Below are positions 12,616 to 25,421 of a stretch of DNA of 64,000 nt, in pieces. Below the pieces are notes generated by a model. That model was not told where the DNA came from. It worked only from the letters and a program-made list of their open reading frames with translations, and searched no databases. Numbering within the stretch: the first letter of the stretch is position 1; each line of letters starts with the position of its first letter. Source of the stretch: Syngnathus acus. Lineage: Eukaryota > Chordata > Actinopteri > Syngnathiformes > Syngnathidae. The position numbers and the translations under genes are program-made. The DNA lies in the NCBI RefSeq assembly GCF_901709675.1, contig NC_051096.1:5299001-5363000 (forward strand). Direction: 5' to 3'.

Positions 12616-14926
12616 AGCGAGGCCATAAGACATGGCTCACATGCCAGGGACATTTAACATGGTCTATAAACCTTGCGCTCACAATCACACCTAGCCGAGC
12701 TTATTCATATCGAGCCACACGGCTTAATGGCTTCTCTGTCGCCGCAACACAATCGCCGCTCACCATCTCTTGGTTACTGATTAAATGCAAAAAGCCAATC
12801 ACTGGAGTTAAATAAATCACAAAGACGACGGCCTCTCTTTTGTTGTGCTTAAAAAATAAGGCCTCTGAGGAAAATCACGATCACGCCGCCCCGCTAATGA
12901 AGAATGGAGGCCCGGAGTCACAAGTCGGGTCTTGATGGCTCTTTGATTCATCAGATGAATTGGAATAGGAATTGCGTATCATCCGCCATCAAATAAATGT
13001 TCACACGTTATTGTTTTTCCCTTACGCGAGGCTCTCCAGGGAAGCGCTAATGATGGCGATCTGCCTCGGAAAATATACCGGCGGCGCCGTAAAGGGATCA
13101 CGACAGTTGTGAGGTTGTGAATACACAAAGGGCGTCATGGGAAAAGATATGCAAAACGGAGATGTACGTTCATTTATTTCATGGAGGAGTATTACTGTAC
13201 ATCTGGATGATTGGATATGCAATTCCCGAGCCGTGCGTGCGTGCATGCTAATCTTTAGCATGTGCCACATGGCGGTTTGCGTGCAACATGCGTTTTGTGT
13301 GTGTACAGTTTGGCTTAACCGATCTGCCTCGGGGTAATTTCATAGCACAGAACGAGATATAGAAGGACATCAAACATTTGTTTGTCCATTAGGAATACTA
13401 TTCTATTTCAGCCCCGGTCTCTTTCCATCCTTTTTTTTTTTTTGACAATTCCCTGATTCCCTGTTCGAGTTACGTTGGCCCCGGGCATGCTACATACACA
13501 ACCTCATCTTAATGCTAATGCAATAAATGCTACATAAGCGCACGCATGTCAATGTTCTATAATGAATTAAAAATGGGTTTCACTCTGGTGGAGCTAAAGA
13601 AGGTACGACAGAATCTATTGATGGATGTATTTTTTTTTTGTAGAATATCATCAAATATAAATTATTCTTACATTTTTTATGATTCTAAAAATTATTATGT
13701 ATGTATTCATTGTATTTATTAATATTATATATTATTATAAATTATAAAATTATAAATATATATATTTTTTTAATATGAGCCATATTGTCCAGCTCTACAC
13801 CAAAAGACCATTTCATATCGCCGCAAGCCTAGAAAAGGACAAGACGCAATTAGCGTGCAAGTCAGGAAGAAAAAGCATCCCGAGAAGAGTAGCCTAACGC
13901 CGAGAAGTCAGAGGAGAGTGACGAGAGGAGGAGAGGGAGAGGGCGATTATGTGAGGAGACAAGAGGGGTGAAGTGTGAAGTAATGAGGCCAGAATGAGGG
14001 TTGCAGCTGTGTTGTGTCCAGCCAAACACATACACACGCACGAAAAAGCCAGCCAGCCGTGGTGAGTGGAGAATGACAAATGACAAAGTGACAAATGTGT
14101 CATTGGGGAGCTGGTCGGCAAGAATCCAGCCTTGAGGAAACACAAATCCAACAACAAAACACTTTTTCGCTAAACTGAACTAGGAATTGTGCTGGACGCC
14201 AACCAAGAGTGGCCTATAATAAAAAAAAATATATTTTCCCCTTTCCTGTTTGTTTACTTTGGCACACTCGTTATCATAAGGGCGAGTAATGGGCTGGTGT
14301 GTTTGCGGGTTGGGGTTGCCAGGGTCAAAAACACATATGAGAGGGGGGGGGGAGCCAGAAGCAAACAGAGAGAGACAGATAAAGAGAGGGAGGGGGAGAG
14401 ATTTCAGATAAGAGCTTTGCTATGGGGGTTATTGCCTTTCTCACACTGTGTATCGACTCCATCAGGGGGTGGGCCTTTCCACCCACAAACACACACCGAG
14501 CAACTTTAGCGGCGGAATCGTACTTGGCTGTTTACAACGGAGTAAGTCGAAAGGAAAAAACAAACAAAGTGGAGCCGCAAGTATCAGAACCGGCGGTCCA
14601 TCCCCAGTGGCTTTGCAGAACGGACAGCTTCCAAACACACAAGTGAAGGACACGCAGAGAGATGCTGCGACAAGCTGGGAGAAAAGTAGCCAGCGAGCAA
14701 AAAGGTATCGATCAAAAAGAAAAAGGATCACACGAGAGATTCCCGGGCTATCAGAGCTTGAGGGAACAATGGGGAAGCAGGAGAAGTCAAGTCAAGGAGA
14801 ACGGCGTGAGGAGCAAGAAGTAATCCTCCCACATGTGGCGTTTAATGGTTTAGCCCAGCAGTTTGGGACGCCGGCGGGATGGATCGATCCGATCCCTCCG
14901 ACAAGAGAGGGAAACTTTTGTCTTTG

Positions 14927-14957
<31 letters not shown>

Positions 14958-14958
14958 A
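14927..14958. repeat. GAAA microsatellite
   Basis: About eight GAAA units, perfect apart from the edges. Confidence 0.9.
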
Positions 14959-16195
14959 GAGGAGTCAATGAAAGAAGAAAACAGTCAAGACACCTTCAAA
15001 TGTAACAAATTCGTTCCAACACATATGTTGATTTTCTCAGAGGAAATCCGGAAAACTGCTTTCATTAACGAGCCGACGTGGCGCTTAATCACTTGTGCAG
15101 CAGATGGAAGTCCAGAGTATTTTGAAGGCACACTTAAACAGGAACAGAAATGCACAGCCATGAAGTATCGCTACCCGGGGGGATTTGTGCAACCCCCATG
15201 ATCATTCATTTGCGCCACCTTTTTATGTCCGCCACCTTTGCAAAGATGGATAACGTTTCCCAGCATCCTATCCATCTCCCATCATTCACTTTTACCACCC
15301 CTTCATCCCTCCATCCAGATTTTTTGCACCCCCCCTACCTGGAGTAAATCACATCAGAGAAGGGGCAGTGCAGAAAAATTCTGCTGGAGGAGATTAGGCA
15401 CGAGTACAGACAACTTGATTTAAATAAAGATCATCTTCTCCACGGGGTTCATCCCCCGAATCGGACTTTACGGTGGTGGCAAGAGAGCTTTTGTATGTTT
15501 GTGTGAACCTAACCTGACCTTGGACCTGACAAAATCTATTCACTGTAAAAACGCTTTGTGTGTGAATAAATCTTAACGTTGGCGATATTCAATACAATGT
15601 CGCATAAAACGTTGTAATAAACGCCCAATTGTTTTTGCACAAATGAATCTATAATTATCATGCCTATTGAAACAAAATGTTTTGCGTGCCGGATGAAAGA
15701 ATAGCGTTCCATTATCTCGCCATAAAATCGCTAACGATCTAATCCGATGCTGACGGAACGACTCGCGGATGCTAAAAATACAAACTACTGGGAGTGAACG
15801 CAGAAATCACTTTTTAATTCTTGTTCCGAGTAAACCAAAGCTTTCGCTTTACTGCACAGTTATTCCGAGATGTTCTATTTATTCTAATTTGTTTGTGTCA
15901 AATTATCTTTTTTTAATTAGATAGTGATGGAATTTCTCGGAATGACGTTTAAATAATATAATATTATAATGTTAAAAATAATACGATATTATAAGATTAT
16001 ATAAATAATAATAAAATAAATTGTATATGTTTATTAATATTATCCAAAAATAAAAAAATAACATTATATATTTCAAATATTCTGTAAAAAAAAATGTAAG
16101 TGACATTTTCTGCTTTGTATTGCTCCAAATGTTCCAAACAACAGCTACATTTGTTCGGCGGCCTAAGAAATAAAACGAAAAAATAAAGAATTCCA

Positions 16196-16324
16196 ACAGG
16201 GGTGTTAAGACTTTTTATAAGCACCGTATAAGCTCCGAGTGTTCTCCTCAATCATTTGACCAGGGGTGTTGAGACTTTTCATAAGCACCGTATAAGAGGC
16301 GAAAGCTATGAGTGTTTTCGTCAC
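16196..16324. repeat. Two-copy direct repeat, about 64 bp
   Basis: AGGGGTGTTAAGACTTTTTA then TAAGCACCGTATAAG at 16198 recurs as AGGGGTGTTGAGACTTTTCA then TAAGCACCGTATAAG at 16262. Both are followed by a diverged GAGTGTTTTC/GAGTGTTCTC part. Confidence 0.85.
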
Positions 16325-16991
16325 GGCTCAGCGGGAGGAATGAACCACAGTAACAAGAAGTGGGAGTAAAGCGCAGGAAGAATGAGGAAGGAAAAAAAAA
16401 AAACAGAGGAAGGGAAAAAAGTGGACAGATCGCAGGCGAAGTGTTGTTTTGCTCGCCTGCCCGGCCTCCTCTGGCCCATGATTCATTGCAAATGAAATGT
16501 CACCCTGGCAGGCAGTAATGCAGGCCGGCCTGCTCGCCTGCAGCCTAATTGAATTTTACAGCCATATAAACAACGGTCAGTCGGCGAGCGAGGGAGAGAA
16601 CGAGAGAGAAAGAGACCTAGAGAGAGAGAGTAGTTATTGATGCCAGTGTTTATAGGTGAAGCTTTCTCATGTGCCATCAGTGAGGGCCTCAAGGGAAGCG
16701 TTGCACAAACGCCACGCCGAGCGCTACGCTCGCAAACTCTGTCGAGACGCACATGCGAGTACAACCATCGAAAAACAATCAGTTGTAGGAACGCGGCAAT
16801 CGGCAATGATTAAAGGAATAAGACGAGTCCTTTACGCAGAAAACCGACGGGATAGGAAGAGTCGGCCGCGTCTCCTCAGACAGCCCCAGGGGTCGAGTCA
16901 ATTTGTCCTATTCGGATAGAGGACATCACTGGCCTGGCAGGTTGGCAGACTGAAAGACATCCACCATATCTATTTGCAATGATACCCGAGG

Positions 16992-17181
16992 AAAATAAAA
17001 TAAAATAAAATAAAATAAAATAAAATAAAATAAAATAAAATAAAATAAAATAAAATAAAATAAAATAAAATAAAATAAAATAAAATAAAATAAAATAAAA
17101 TAAAAATGGAAAATGAAAATGAAAATGAAAATGGAAAATAGAAAATAGAAAATAGAAAGTAGAAAATAGAAAATAGAAAAT
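16992..17181. repeat. AAAAT pentanucleotide array with GAAAAT variant tail
   Basis: About 22 perfect AAAAT units run to 17105. They grade into ATGGAAAATGAAAATGAAA and then TAGAAAATAGAAAATAGAA variants up to about 17181. It is a compound microsatellite, likely polymorphic. Confidence 0.97.
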
Positions 17182-20100
17182 TAAATCTATATTAACTCAC
17201 ACAACTCAACTCACGTGATATATAAGCATCCCATTGGGTCACAAGGAAAATGCACTTGACCTCCGCCATTCATTCATTGCATGCATACCTCATAAAAAGC
17301 TACTTCAAAACCAAACAATGTGCCCAATCGCTTAACTCCAACATCAGTCTGCTTCCATTCTGTATTGTCATGCAAAAGGCCTCCTCTCTTATCTACAGAC
17401 TATTAAACATGTCCCTTTCTATCTTGCAGCGCTAAGCAGTAATCTGCCGTCCTGCTGTCCATCCATCTTTCCATCACGTAGTTCCCGGCCGATCTCCCAC
17501 TGTCTGCTTTACTATTGCTGCCACATAAACCTGCGCGAGATTTACGCAAGTGCTAAATGAGAATAATGACGGCATAGTGGGGGAGGAGCGATAAAAACCC
17601 GGCTTGCATTTGAATGTGACTTCACCACAACCGACTACCACATTGAAAATGTTTGCGTGTGCTTATGTGGCGCTTCCCGCTGAGTCTGACCTTCGCCTCC
17701 AAGCAGGCAGCCCTGTTTTTCTCTTCCCAACCCTTGACTTCCTCCCCTAAATCCCTGCGTGTCATCCTTCCCTCGAGTCATCCATCATTCCCGGCCAGAC
17801 TCCCTTCTTCTATCTGTCCTCTATTTAATCCAGCGGTTCTTCTCTTTGTCTAACTGGATGATACTTGCACTCCTTAATCACAGACAGGGGCTTCATAAAT
17901 ACGTCATCCATCACAGTCGGCCGGGGCCCGCTAACACCAAACAAACACGATTGATCGGTGGTGGATGTCATGTGGCTGAATTCTCAGTGCAAAAAAAATA
18001 AATACAAAATACAATCTATAACTATTAAACGAGAATCATATGAAACACTAAGGACATCCAAGCAAACTGCGTAAACAAGAAAACCCTTCTTTACATTTTA
18101 CGCATTTTGTGTTTGCACTTACTTGTCAGGCCTAAGCAAGACAACTAGTAATTTCCCGTACACGACGAGGTGTACATTTGCACAAGCTGTTGTCGAGCAA
18201 AAATACACACAAACTAGCATATGTGTGCTTTAAAGACTGAAACTCTCCAAATACACAAAGTCTCATGCAAAAAAAAATTACATTTCCAATCTGTGTCTGC
18301 TTTGAATGCGCTTTACTGATGTGCTTAAGGTGCTAATAAATCTGTCCATCGAAAGGGATTATGGGATGTTTCATCCGCTCGATGTTTGCAGAGCTCGTCG
18401 TGATTGTACATCACAACATGTCTGAGCTGAGGCGGAAGAAACAGATGGATGGGTAATGGCCAAGTAATGCACATATGAGCCCCGGTTTCATCACACATCC
18501 TGAACGGTGTGCGCTTTGATACGGAGCCATGAATTTCAAAATGCATATGTGGAACACATGAATGTAAATTTGCTTGCATCATTGAGGGCAGGTGTCCCTG
18601 GAAATGTCATTGGTGTACAGTAGCGTGGATGGATGTGTTTGAAGGAGGTTGCGACAAATGATAACAAAATGAGGGAGGCCGGCTTGGAGAGGCGAGCTGG
18701 CACAGGCTTGCGTGCTGCAGCCAGAGGGACAAGCATGCCGTCCTCGTGACAGGCGCCCTCAGCCAAGCTGGGAGTACAGAGACAGCCGGCACACGCAAAG
18801 GCACACACGCTACAAATCACAAAGGTAAATAAAGAGTTTGTGTTTAGCCTCAAATGGACACGGAGTGGATTTATTCTCCCGTGAGTTTTGAATGAGCAGA
18901 GGTTCAGCATGGAAAAGTGATTTTAATTGATTTTATTTTAGGGTTTTTTTATTTTTATTTCTATTCCTTTTTAGCCACACCTTTATCGACCTCAGAATAT
19001 TTTTTTTGCTTCAAACAAATTAATACTGAAAACAAACAGCAGATTGTGACACATTTACAATTTCAATTCAATCCAGCAATAAAAATAAAAAAATAATCGC
19101 GCCATTATTTTCCCCATCAAGGCCGGCTTTCCTTAATAAGTGTGTTTGTTCGTCGACGGCCGGTCACCATCTTTTTCATTTTCTCCACTGTTCTAGAGGA
19201 AGAAGTACATTTCTCCAAGGTTAAGTGGGGGCAGATAGCTCTATACACAGATCCCACATCAATTTTGAACAGATGGAAAGTTATTAGTGAAGGTTGAATG
19301 GGGGGGGGGGGGGTGATTGTGGGACAGCAGGCCAATTGCTACACCCTGGCCTCTCACCTAAAATGGATATTTTTTTTAACCAATTGCAGACTGAAGGCAG
19401 TCGGGAATTTGCGGATTACTCATCCTTAATTCAAATAATTACCGAAACTCGAACAGAACTTGCAATTTTCTTCCTTTAACCAACCTTTCTATCAAAATCT
19501 ATATTTCCCTTCCGCTCAAATATTTTACATAACTAGCTGAGAGAAATGAAGACGTCATATCAAGCGAGGATGTAAAGTGATTAAAGCCGCAGAGCTAAGA
19601 TGTCGGCCGTATTTAATGCGTGAGTTTGGCACGGAGGATTCAACGTGCTCTCATTTTCATGTCGGCCCCGTCGTGTTACCGCTTTGCGACGAATCCTCTC
19701 ATCCCTCCCCTCCTCCTAGTTTGTTTCCGACAACTTCTCCACGTTGACCTTTCTTTTAACTTTTCAATTGAAGTGCCGTGAAGCTTCTAATTCCTCTCAT
19801 CTCATTTGATTGTTGGGCTCCTTTTCACTTTTGGCTCCCTGCCGCCTCCTCCTCTTCCCACACCGGCATTGTGTATGCATTTGAATTTGTCCGCCGCTTT
19901 TACAACTCATATATTATGCATTCAGCTCTCTTGCAAAGCGACTAACAAACAACACAAGAATTCCCTGACAGCGTTGTCGTCTCCCCAACGTTCATCTCAT
20001 CCCCTCTCATAATGACCTCTTTGTCTCTCGCTTCCATTCTTTCCTCCAAAAAAACGCTTCCGTGTAAATAAAGGCGGGAGACGAATCAACGGTGACAACT

Positions 20101-20500
20101 TGACCTCCACATATTTCCAAAATGTGACAATTGGTCTCCAATTACCCGAGAGTGACTGAGAGTTTGCCACATGTTGCACGGTAGGCTAGCCAAACAAATA
20201 TATCAGATGCCCTTCCCAAAAGAGCATCATTTTTTTCTTCCCCCCACCTCCCCAGGAGACCGTGAATTATTTAAAGTGAGGGCAGGTGGGAGAGATGACT
20301 AACAGAAGTCGGGGACGCTACTAGGGAAGAGATGGATGGAGGGAAGCAGGAGGACCAGATGGGCAAAGCGGGCACCGAGCCAAGGAGATCTGGTATATAG
20401 AGAAAGGTTGAAAAATGTGCTGGGTGGGAGCCTCGTGCACATTTTTTGAATCACGAGGGGAATTATTAATGGATTTTTAAATCGCTGTTAAAATCAACGT

Positions 20501-20535
20501 ACAATGAAGATTCCTTCATTTGCCATCTTCATTGT
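20501..20535. other. Perfect 11-bp inverted repeat with 13-nt loop
   Basis: ACAATGAAGAT and ATCTTCATTGT are exact reverse complements separated by 13 bases. It could form a small hairpin in intron 3. No role is implied. Confidence 0.6.
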
Positions 20536-23500
20536 TACATAATCCCGAGTTGACTTAACGTGACAAAATCAAGACGGAACTTTGAAAGTAACAATTGAGA
20601 ACACACAAGGACCTTCTCGTTCGTGACCTAGAAGAAGATGAGTAAGAGAGAGCTGACGAGGTCATGACGGGGGGAAGATAAGTGGAACAAAGAGTACAAC
20701 TTGAGAAAGATGATTGCGCGCTGGTGCGGAATTTTAATCACATCCACACATGAGTTCCCCTCATACACAAACGGAGCCAAATAAATCTCCAGCAGATTTC
20801 AGCCGGTTAACCTGCCTCTCCACCCACCTCACCCTGCCACATGGTCCCAACAGGGGGGGGTGGGGGGCGGTAATAACAGCTTGATGGATAGCCGCACTGA
20901 AAAAGTAGAGAAATCAAGTCAGAGTGTGAAAAAAGCCAAAAGACGGCACGACGCCTTGAAATCAAACATCCCGGTGAACTTGTTGGGACTAAAATGAAGC
21001 GGTGGCGTGAGTACATGTAAAATAGGTCAGTGATGATGTGAAAGGGGTGTTAAAAATGGAAGAAAAAAAAAAGAGCGAAAGGGAGGAACAGCAGGGTGGT
21101 GAAGGTGCCAGGAGCATGATTGTTGAGCAGCAAACAACAGATAATAAGTGAATGTGCTGAAGGCATGTTCCGCACTCCGCAGTAATTACATAGCAAAAGA
21201 GCAGGCGGCCTTAATTAGAAAAAGGAAGGAAGTTGAGAGTGTGACAGAAACACATGAATAGAACACACAGCGTTTGCGAGGTGAATTATTACATAATTTA
21301 TTTGGCCTCAGACTGCAGCGGCTGCTGGCGGTTCATCATTTCATAATGAGACTGGAGAACATGTGTGCAGCCATCAGCCAGAGAGATTTGATAAAGAGAG
21401 AAGACGCAAGGGCTTGCTGACAGCCAGTAAAACAAAGAATAGCTCCAATTCAACTTTTCTCTTTTACATCTTCACATGAAGAAGCTGAGCGGGTTCATAT
21501 GCAAATGTATATGTTGCAAGACAGCCTCAATATATCCATACATTAATTTATAGTCATCCAATTTGAAGTGAATTTCTGATTTAATTTTTTTAAATTTGAA
21601 TTTGTTTTATTATACTTATCATTTCCATTTTTAATATGTAAAAAAATCTTTTCATTTTTAATATTTCAACAAAAAAAAAAAAATTTTTAATGCAGCATAC
21701 ATTTCCTACAATTAGACACTCATTGAAGCAGGAAAGTTCAAACCCAAAGCTTGAAAGTTAGAATTTTTCTCCAGAGATTTGAGTCCAAGGCCTCTCGAAC
21801 CAGTCGAGTTCGAATTTAAAAATCACATCTGCAGTAGCATAAAAAAAATATCCAACGAGTGATGTAACAAACTGCAGCAATCCGGCATTGGCGAGGACTA
21901 GCATGACTAGCATGGCATGTGCTAATAATGCACAACACAGCTCACGCCATTATCAGTAGCTACTCACAAGCTATTCAATAATATTGATCTGTGTTGAGAC
22001 ACTTTAGTGCATTTGCGCTTGCTTCGTTACGCACTCGAATAAGACGTGTTGAGACTTTTGCGGGGATGCGGAAAAACTCAGGTGACAGGGATTGACCTAA
22101 ACTATATCCAAAACTTTTTTTGTTAATGTGCTTTTAGTTTGTTTGCTCATTGTCAGCCCAATTCTTCATCTTAGGACAAATCAATAGATCTTGCGCAATG
22201 GGATTTGTCTGCATATTCATACTAGAATTGAAACTAATGATCTTGTGTTAGATTACTCAAAAAGGTCCTCACATTAATATAGATTAATGATTGTTAGATG
22301 TTTGGACAATAACAAGTGCAATTAGATTTTGGTACCTTTAGAGATTTGAAGGTTATTGCAATTTGTGCTCTTACTGATGATGCAATAACTAATTCGACAA
22401 ATATTTTTGATACAGTTCAGGCTCTGATTGATGGTGAGTCTGAGGAGTGTAAAAAGGCACTTCAGGTTTCCATGGCAACAAAATGAATCAAATCAGGCAG
22501 AATGATTTCGAGTGAGCATTTTCCACTTTTAAAGTTTCCTCAGCTCTTTCTTTTGTTCGGACTTTTGGAAACATTTTGGATGCTGGTACGGATATGCCTC
22601 TGCATTTCGGATCCATATCTGCTTGAAATATGAAAAGGGATACATGGATTGTTAGCGCTTTGTTAAGTAGCACCTGCTCAGTGACTACAACGCCCACGAT
22701 GCATTGCAAATAAAGCGAGACGAGCTGCGAAAGCGTTTAACTTTAGCTCGCCTATGAGCAACGGCTTATCTGAGTCTTTTTACGTCAATGCATCGCCATG
22801 ATGTGTGTGTGTGTGCGTCATTTTGGCTGGATGCAAATGGCAGAAGTGAAGCTGTGGTTTTCAACAGAATCAGGCCGCAGTACATTAGTCACCATGTTCA
22901 CACACACAAACACACATTCCGATTGTGACGCCTCGCATCTTGTGAGATGTGCAACAATAGCTTTGGGGTCTTTTTTTGGGACGTCGCTATGACAACAGCT
23001 TTTTTTTTTAATCATTCTGTTTTTAGTAAGATTTTAACATGATCCTTCAGTTATAAGGCTGTTTTTCAATTTTTATCTTATAGTCCAAAATTAAATGAGT
23101 ATCTAACACATCGAATGGGATTTCCCCACCAAAAAAAAAAAAAAAAAATCGGTGCAATCCTCTCGTTCCCAGGAGACGCTGTCCATTCTCACGTCTATGT
23201 GTAATTGTGTTATTTCTGCATCATCAACAGTGTGTGCATGTGTGTCATCAAAAGCTGGAGCACGGAATTATATCCTATAGCAATATTGTACCTTAATGAT
23301 AATAAAAGGTTTTTCTTTTACGGAGGAAAACCAGCTTTATTCACGTCTATTACCGAGCCACCAAATTTCCCATCCTTTGAAAATAACCATAAATGCTACT
23401 TTCATGGAAAATCAGCACTATTGTATTCAAGAGGATGTCTTTGTTCTGCTGTTGTTACTTTAGTCTTTCTCACATTGTTGTCATGTAAAAGAACATTTTG

Positions 23501-23613
23501 ACATCAAGAGACTCTTTGGTATCTTTGATGCAAATGGTTCGTAGTTAGCTTGTTTTTTTTTTTGTATTTTTGTGTCCCGACTCAAAGATTAGACATAGTT
23601 TGTGCTTTCCTAC

Positions 23614-24286
23614 CTTCACAGCTGCTGTGTCCCTCCTCGTAACCCGCGCTGCAGGTGCATTTCCCAATGGGGACCAACCATTCCCCTTCGGCGCTGCAAT
23701 GCATCCTGGGTGGGCTGTCGGCGTCCACCTCGGAGTTGTTGACGCAGCTCCCGCGCACCTCCACCAGCGTGGAAAAAGCCGCCTCGGCTACCGTGTCGGG
23801 AAAGATGGCCAGGTTCTGGACGGTGGCGAGGCAGCGCTTGTAATACACCCGCACCGCCACTAGGGCGACGCAGGCCCCGACGTCCTGGAACGCCAGGTGG
23901 AAGCCCCTCCGGTTCAGATGACCAATTTCCCGCACCTCAGTGTTCAGCTTCATCTTCCTTTCACCCAAATCGCCTTGCGTGAAACTCTCGTCAGCGGCGA
24001 TGGTGTCAATCTTAGTGTAGCGGTCCTCTCGGGTCACGCCGCCGAGATCCCGATCCGATTCGACGTATAGGAGGTTGAAGGTCTCCTTGCAAGTGCCCGC
24101 CACGCCGGGAATGCTGTTGCAGTCACGAAGCGTGAACTGAAGCTCCACAAAGATACGCTGGCCGCCTCGACGGGCCACCCAGCCCGTCTGCAGCCAATTG
24201 TTCTGCTGGGTCGGCTCCATCACGTTGCACACCTGGTAGGTCCGGATGGGCTTGTACTTTTCATCTACACCGCTTATCTCCTCCCA
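23614..24286 (-). CDS. epha10: EphA10-like receptor, coding exon 3 (ephrin ligand-binding domain)
   Basis: This large exon encodes residues 49-272 of a cell-surface Eph receptor tyrosine kinase, which binds membrane-anchored ephrin ligands on neighbouring cells. It opens after the acceptor CTTTTCTTTTGTAG with [18 protein letters not shown]. It covers the rest of the jellyroll domain to about residue 201 and then enters the Cys-rich/EGF-like region ([16 protein letters not shown], about 245-260). Expected disulphide cysteines are present: C104-C114 (ten apart) and C68-C187. NNS at 231-233 is a possible N-glycosylation site. Paralogue clues are [41 protein letters not shown] and [11 protein letters not shown], which together fit EPHA10 better than EPHA7, the next closest. 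One extra glutamine (Q75 or Q76) sits before NNW. The exon ends TGTGAAG|gtagga in phase 1. The kinase domain is outside the window, so pseudokinase status cannot be judged. Confidence 0.97.
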
Positions 24287-24940
24287 CTACAAAAGAAAAG
24301 AATCAAGATTCAATGTAGCCCAACCCATATAAAAGTTCTTTTCAAAGCAGGCATTTCAAAAATGGCTCGTTAGTGCTGTTCTTGTCCTAAACAACACCAT
24401 GGTGACAAAAGGGGGGGGGGGGGGAGCGATTGATGCATCAATTGATTCTTTCATTGAGCGGCCAATCTGACAGGCAGCACGACAAGTGGATGCAATCTCG
24501 TCAAACTGTTGTGTTTGTTCTCGGCTCTCGTTCGCTCGCACGCGCGCCGACCTGCCAACAAAGTGTTTTCTACCAGAATCAAAGTGCGAATCAGCGGACG
24601 AGTGGATGAGAAACCTCATCGGATTCCAGAATATAAGCTGTTAAGGACCTTGTTGTTGGTATATACAAGAATAAAGTGCTGCATATATCCATTTAATAAG
24701 GATTGATTTTTATTTTGTTACAGCAATGTTATGCTTTGCTAGCATAAGCGATAATCCGATAACGTGTGAACCACAGCGTGCACAAATAGAAACATTGTTA
24801 GGCTTCATCTGATATTCTCCATGCCCTCTTGATAAATGATTTTGTTAATAAGCAGGAATTGGGATCAGCTAGATATGACCAAAACACAGCAACTAAATGT
24901 CGAAAAAATAGTTAAAGGGAAAAAAAAAAAGCCAACTCAC
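24287..24940 (-). other. Intron 2 of the Eph gene (654 bp)
   Basis: This short intron runs from gtgagt after exon 2 to tttgtag before exon 3. Near 24411-24424 the plus strand has about fourteen consecutive G, a C tract on the transcribed strand, and 24921-24930 is a run of A. Nothing else is recognised in it. Confidence 0.9.
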
Positions 24941-25005
24941 CCCATTGGGGGGATACGAGGTCCAGCCCAGCTCTGCCTGAGTCTCTTTAGAATTCAGCAG
25001 CACCA
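24941..25005 (-). CDS. epha10: EphA10-like receptor, coding exon 2 (start of ligand-binding domain)
   Basis: This short internal exon has the 65-bp length usual for exon 2 of vertebrate Eph genes. On the minus strand it is bounded by a strong acceptor (TTTTCTTCCTGCAG) and a donor AATGGG|gtgagt. After the two bases that complete the split valine codon, it encodes VLLNSKETQAELGWTSYPPN and a final G (residues 28-48). This is the first strand region of the ephrin-binding jellyroll. The motif S-K-x-x-x-x-ELGW is diagnostic of Eph receptors. SKETQAELGW is closer to EPHA10 (S-K-x-x-QAELGW, recalled from the family) than to most EphA paralogues. It ends in phase 0 and joins exon 3, which opens with WEEISG. 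Intron 2 is 654 bp. Confidence 0.95.
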
Positions 25006-25319
25006 CTGCAGGAAGAAAACACGTTGATTAGATAAATATGTTTGTTGATGGTGCGTGACAACCACAAAAAAAAAACATTCTGCTCTCAACTTTTTAAAAG
25101 TGTAATCATGAAAGTGCATTATGACAAGCTACATCTGGTATAATGAAATAAGGATCATTGACTCCGAAGCAGCCTTGTCAAAACATGGAGCCTATTGTGT
25201 TATTTTATTGTTACCTTTTAATAGTGTCTCTTGAAGACCTTGTCATCATGATTCTGTGCCCAATAAAATTAAGTTTCAGCAGCCAGAAGAATAACAATAA
25301 AAAAAATAAAATCCCACTT

Positions 25320-25340
25320 TTCAGCACCACGGACAGCTCA
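25320..25340 (+). promoter_or_regulatory. RE1/NRSE-like REST binding site, copy 1
   Basis: The 21-mer reads TTCAGCACC-AC-GGACAGCTCA. The RE1 consensus is TTCAGCACC-AC-GGACAGCGCC, so the left half-site and GGACAGC of the right half-site are exact. The two differences are near the 3' end, where RE1 sites vary most. REST/NRSF binds such sites and recruits corepressors to silence neuronal genes outside neurons. Confidence 0.82.
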
Positions 25341-25421
25341 CAATAGAATGGGAAGCAGCAGGCCTCTCATCAGAATTTGTTGTGATGAAAATGTACTAAA
25401 ATAATGAAAGAAATCTAACAT

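Larger units (their letters stand above)
1..23613 (-). other. Intron 3 of the Eph gene (partial, at least 23.6 kb)
   Basis: This DNA lies downstream of exon 3 in the direction of transcription. Exon 4 of Eph genes normally encodes a Cys-rich segment ending near D-P-P-S-x-x-C-T-R. I looked for that signature on the minus strand and did not find it, so intron 3 appears to leave the window. Identified contents are inverted-repeat elements (733-1074, 12092-12325), a SINE remnant (8876-9025), AT-rich tandem repeats (4795-5030, 7284-7430, 11897-12000), a 64-bp duplication (16196-16324), a pentanucleotide array (16992-17181) and a small hairpin (20501-20535). The open frames in it are short and show no recognisable protein. 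Confidence 0.7.

Noticed and set aside
14448-14930. 159-codon open frame on the plus strand
   Set aside because: It runs through purine-rich low-complexity sequence next to a GAAA microsatellite and has no recognisable motif.
1-23613. Exon 4 of the Eph gene (Cys-rich, ending D-P-P-S-x-x-C-T-R)
   Set aside because: No minus-strand match to the motif was found by eye. It most likely lies beyond the left edge, though a diverged exon could be missed.
23614-24286. EPHA7 as the identity of the receptor
   Set aside because: [18 protein letters not shown] is shared with EPHA7, but [23 protein letters not shown] and [11 protein letters not shown] fit EPHA10 better. A tree is needed for certainty.
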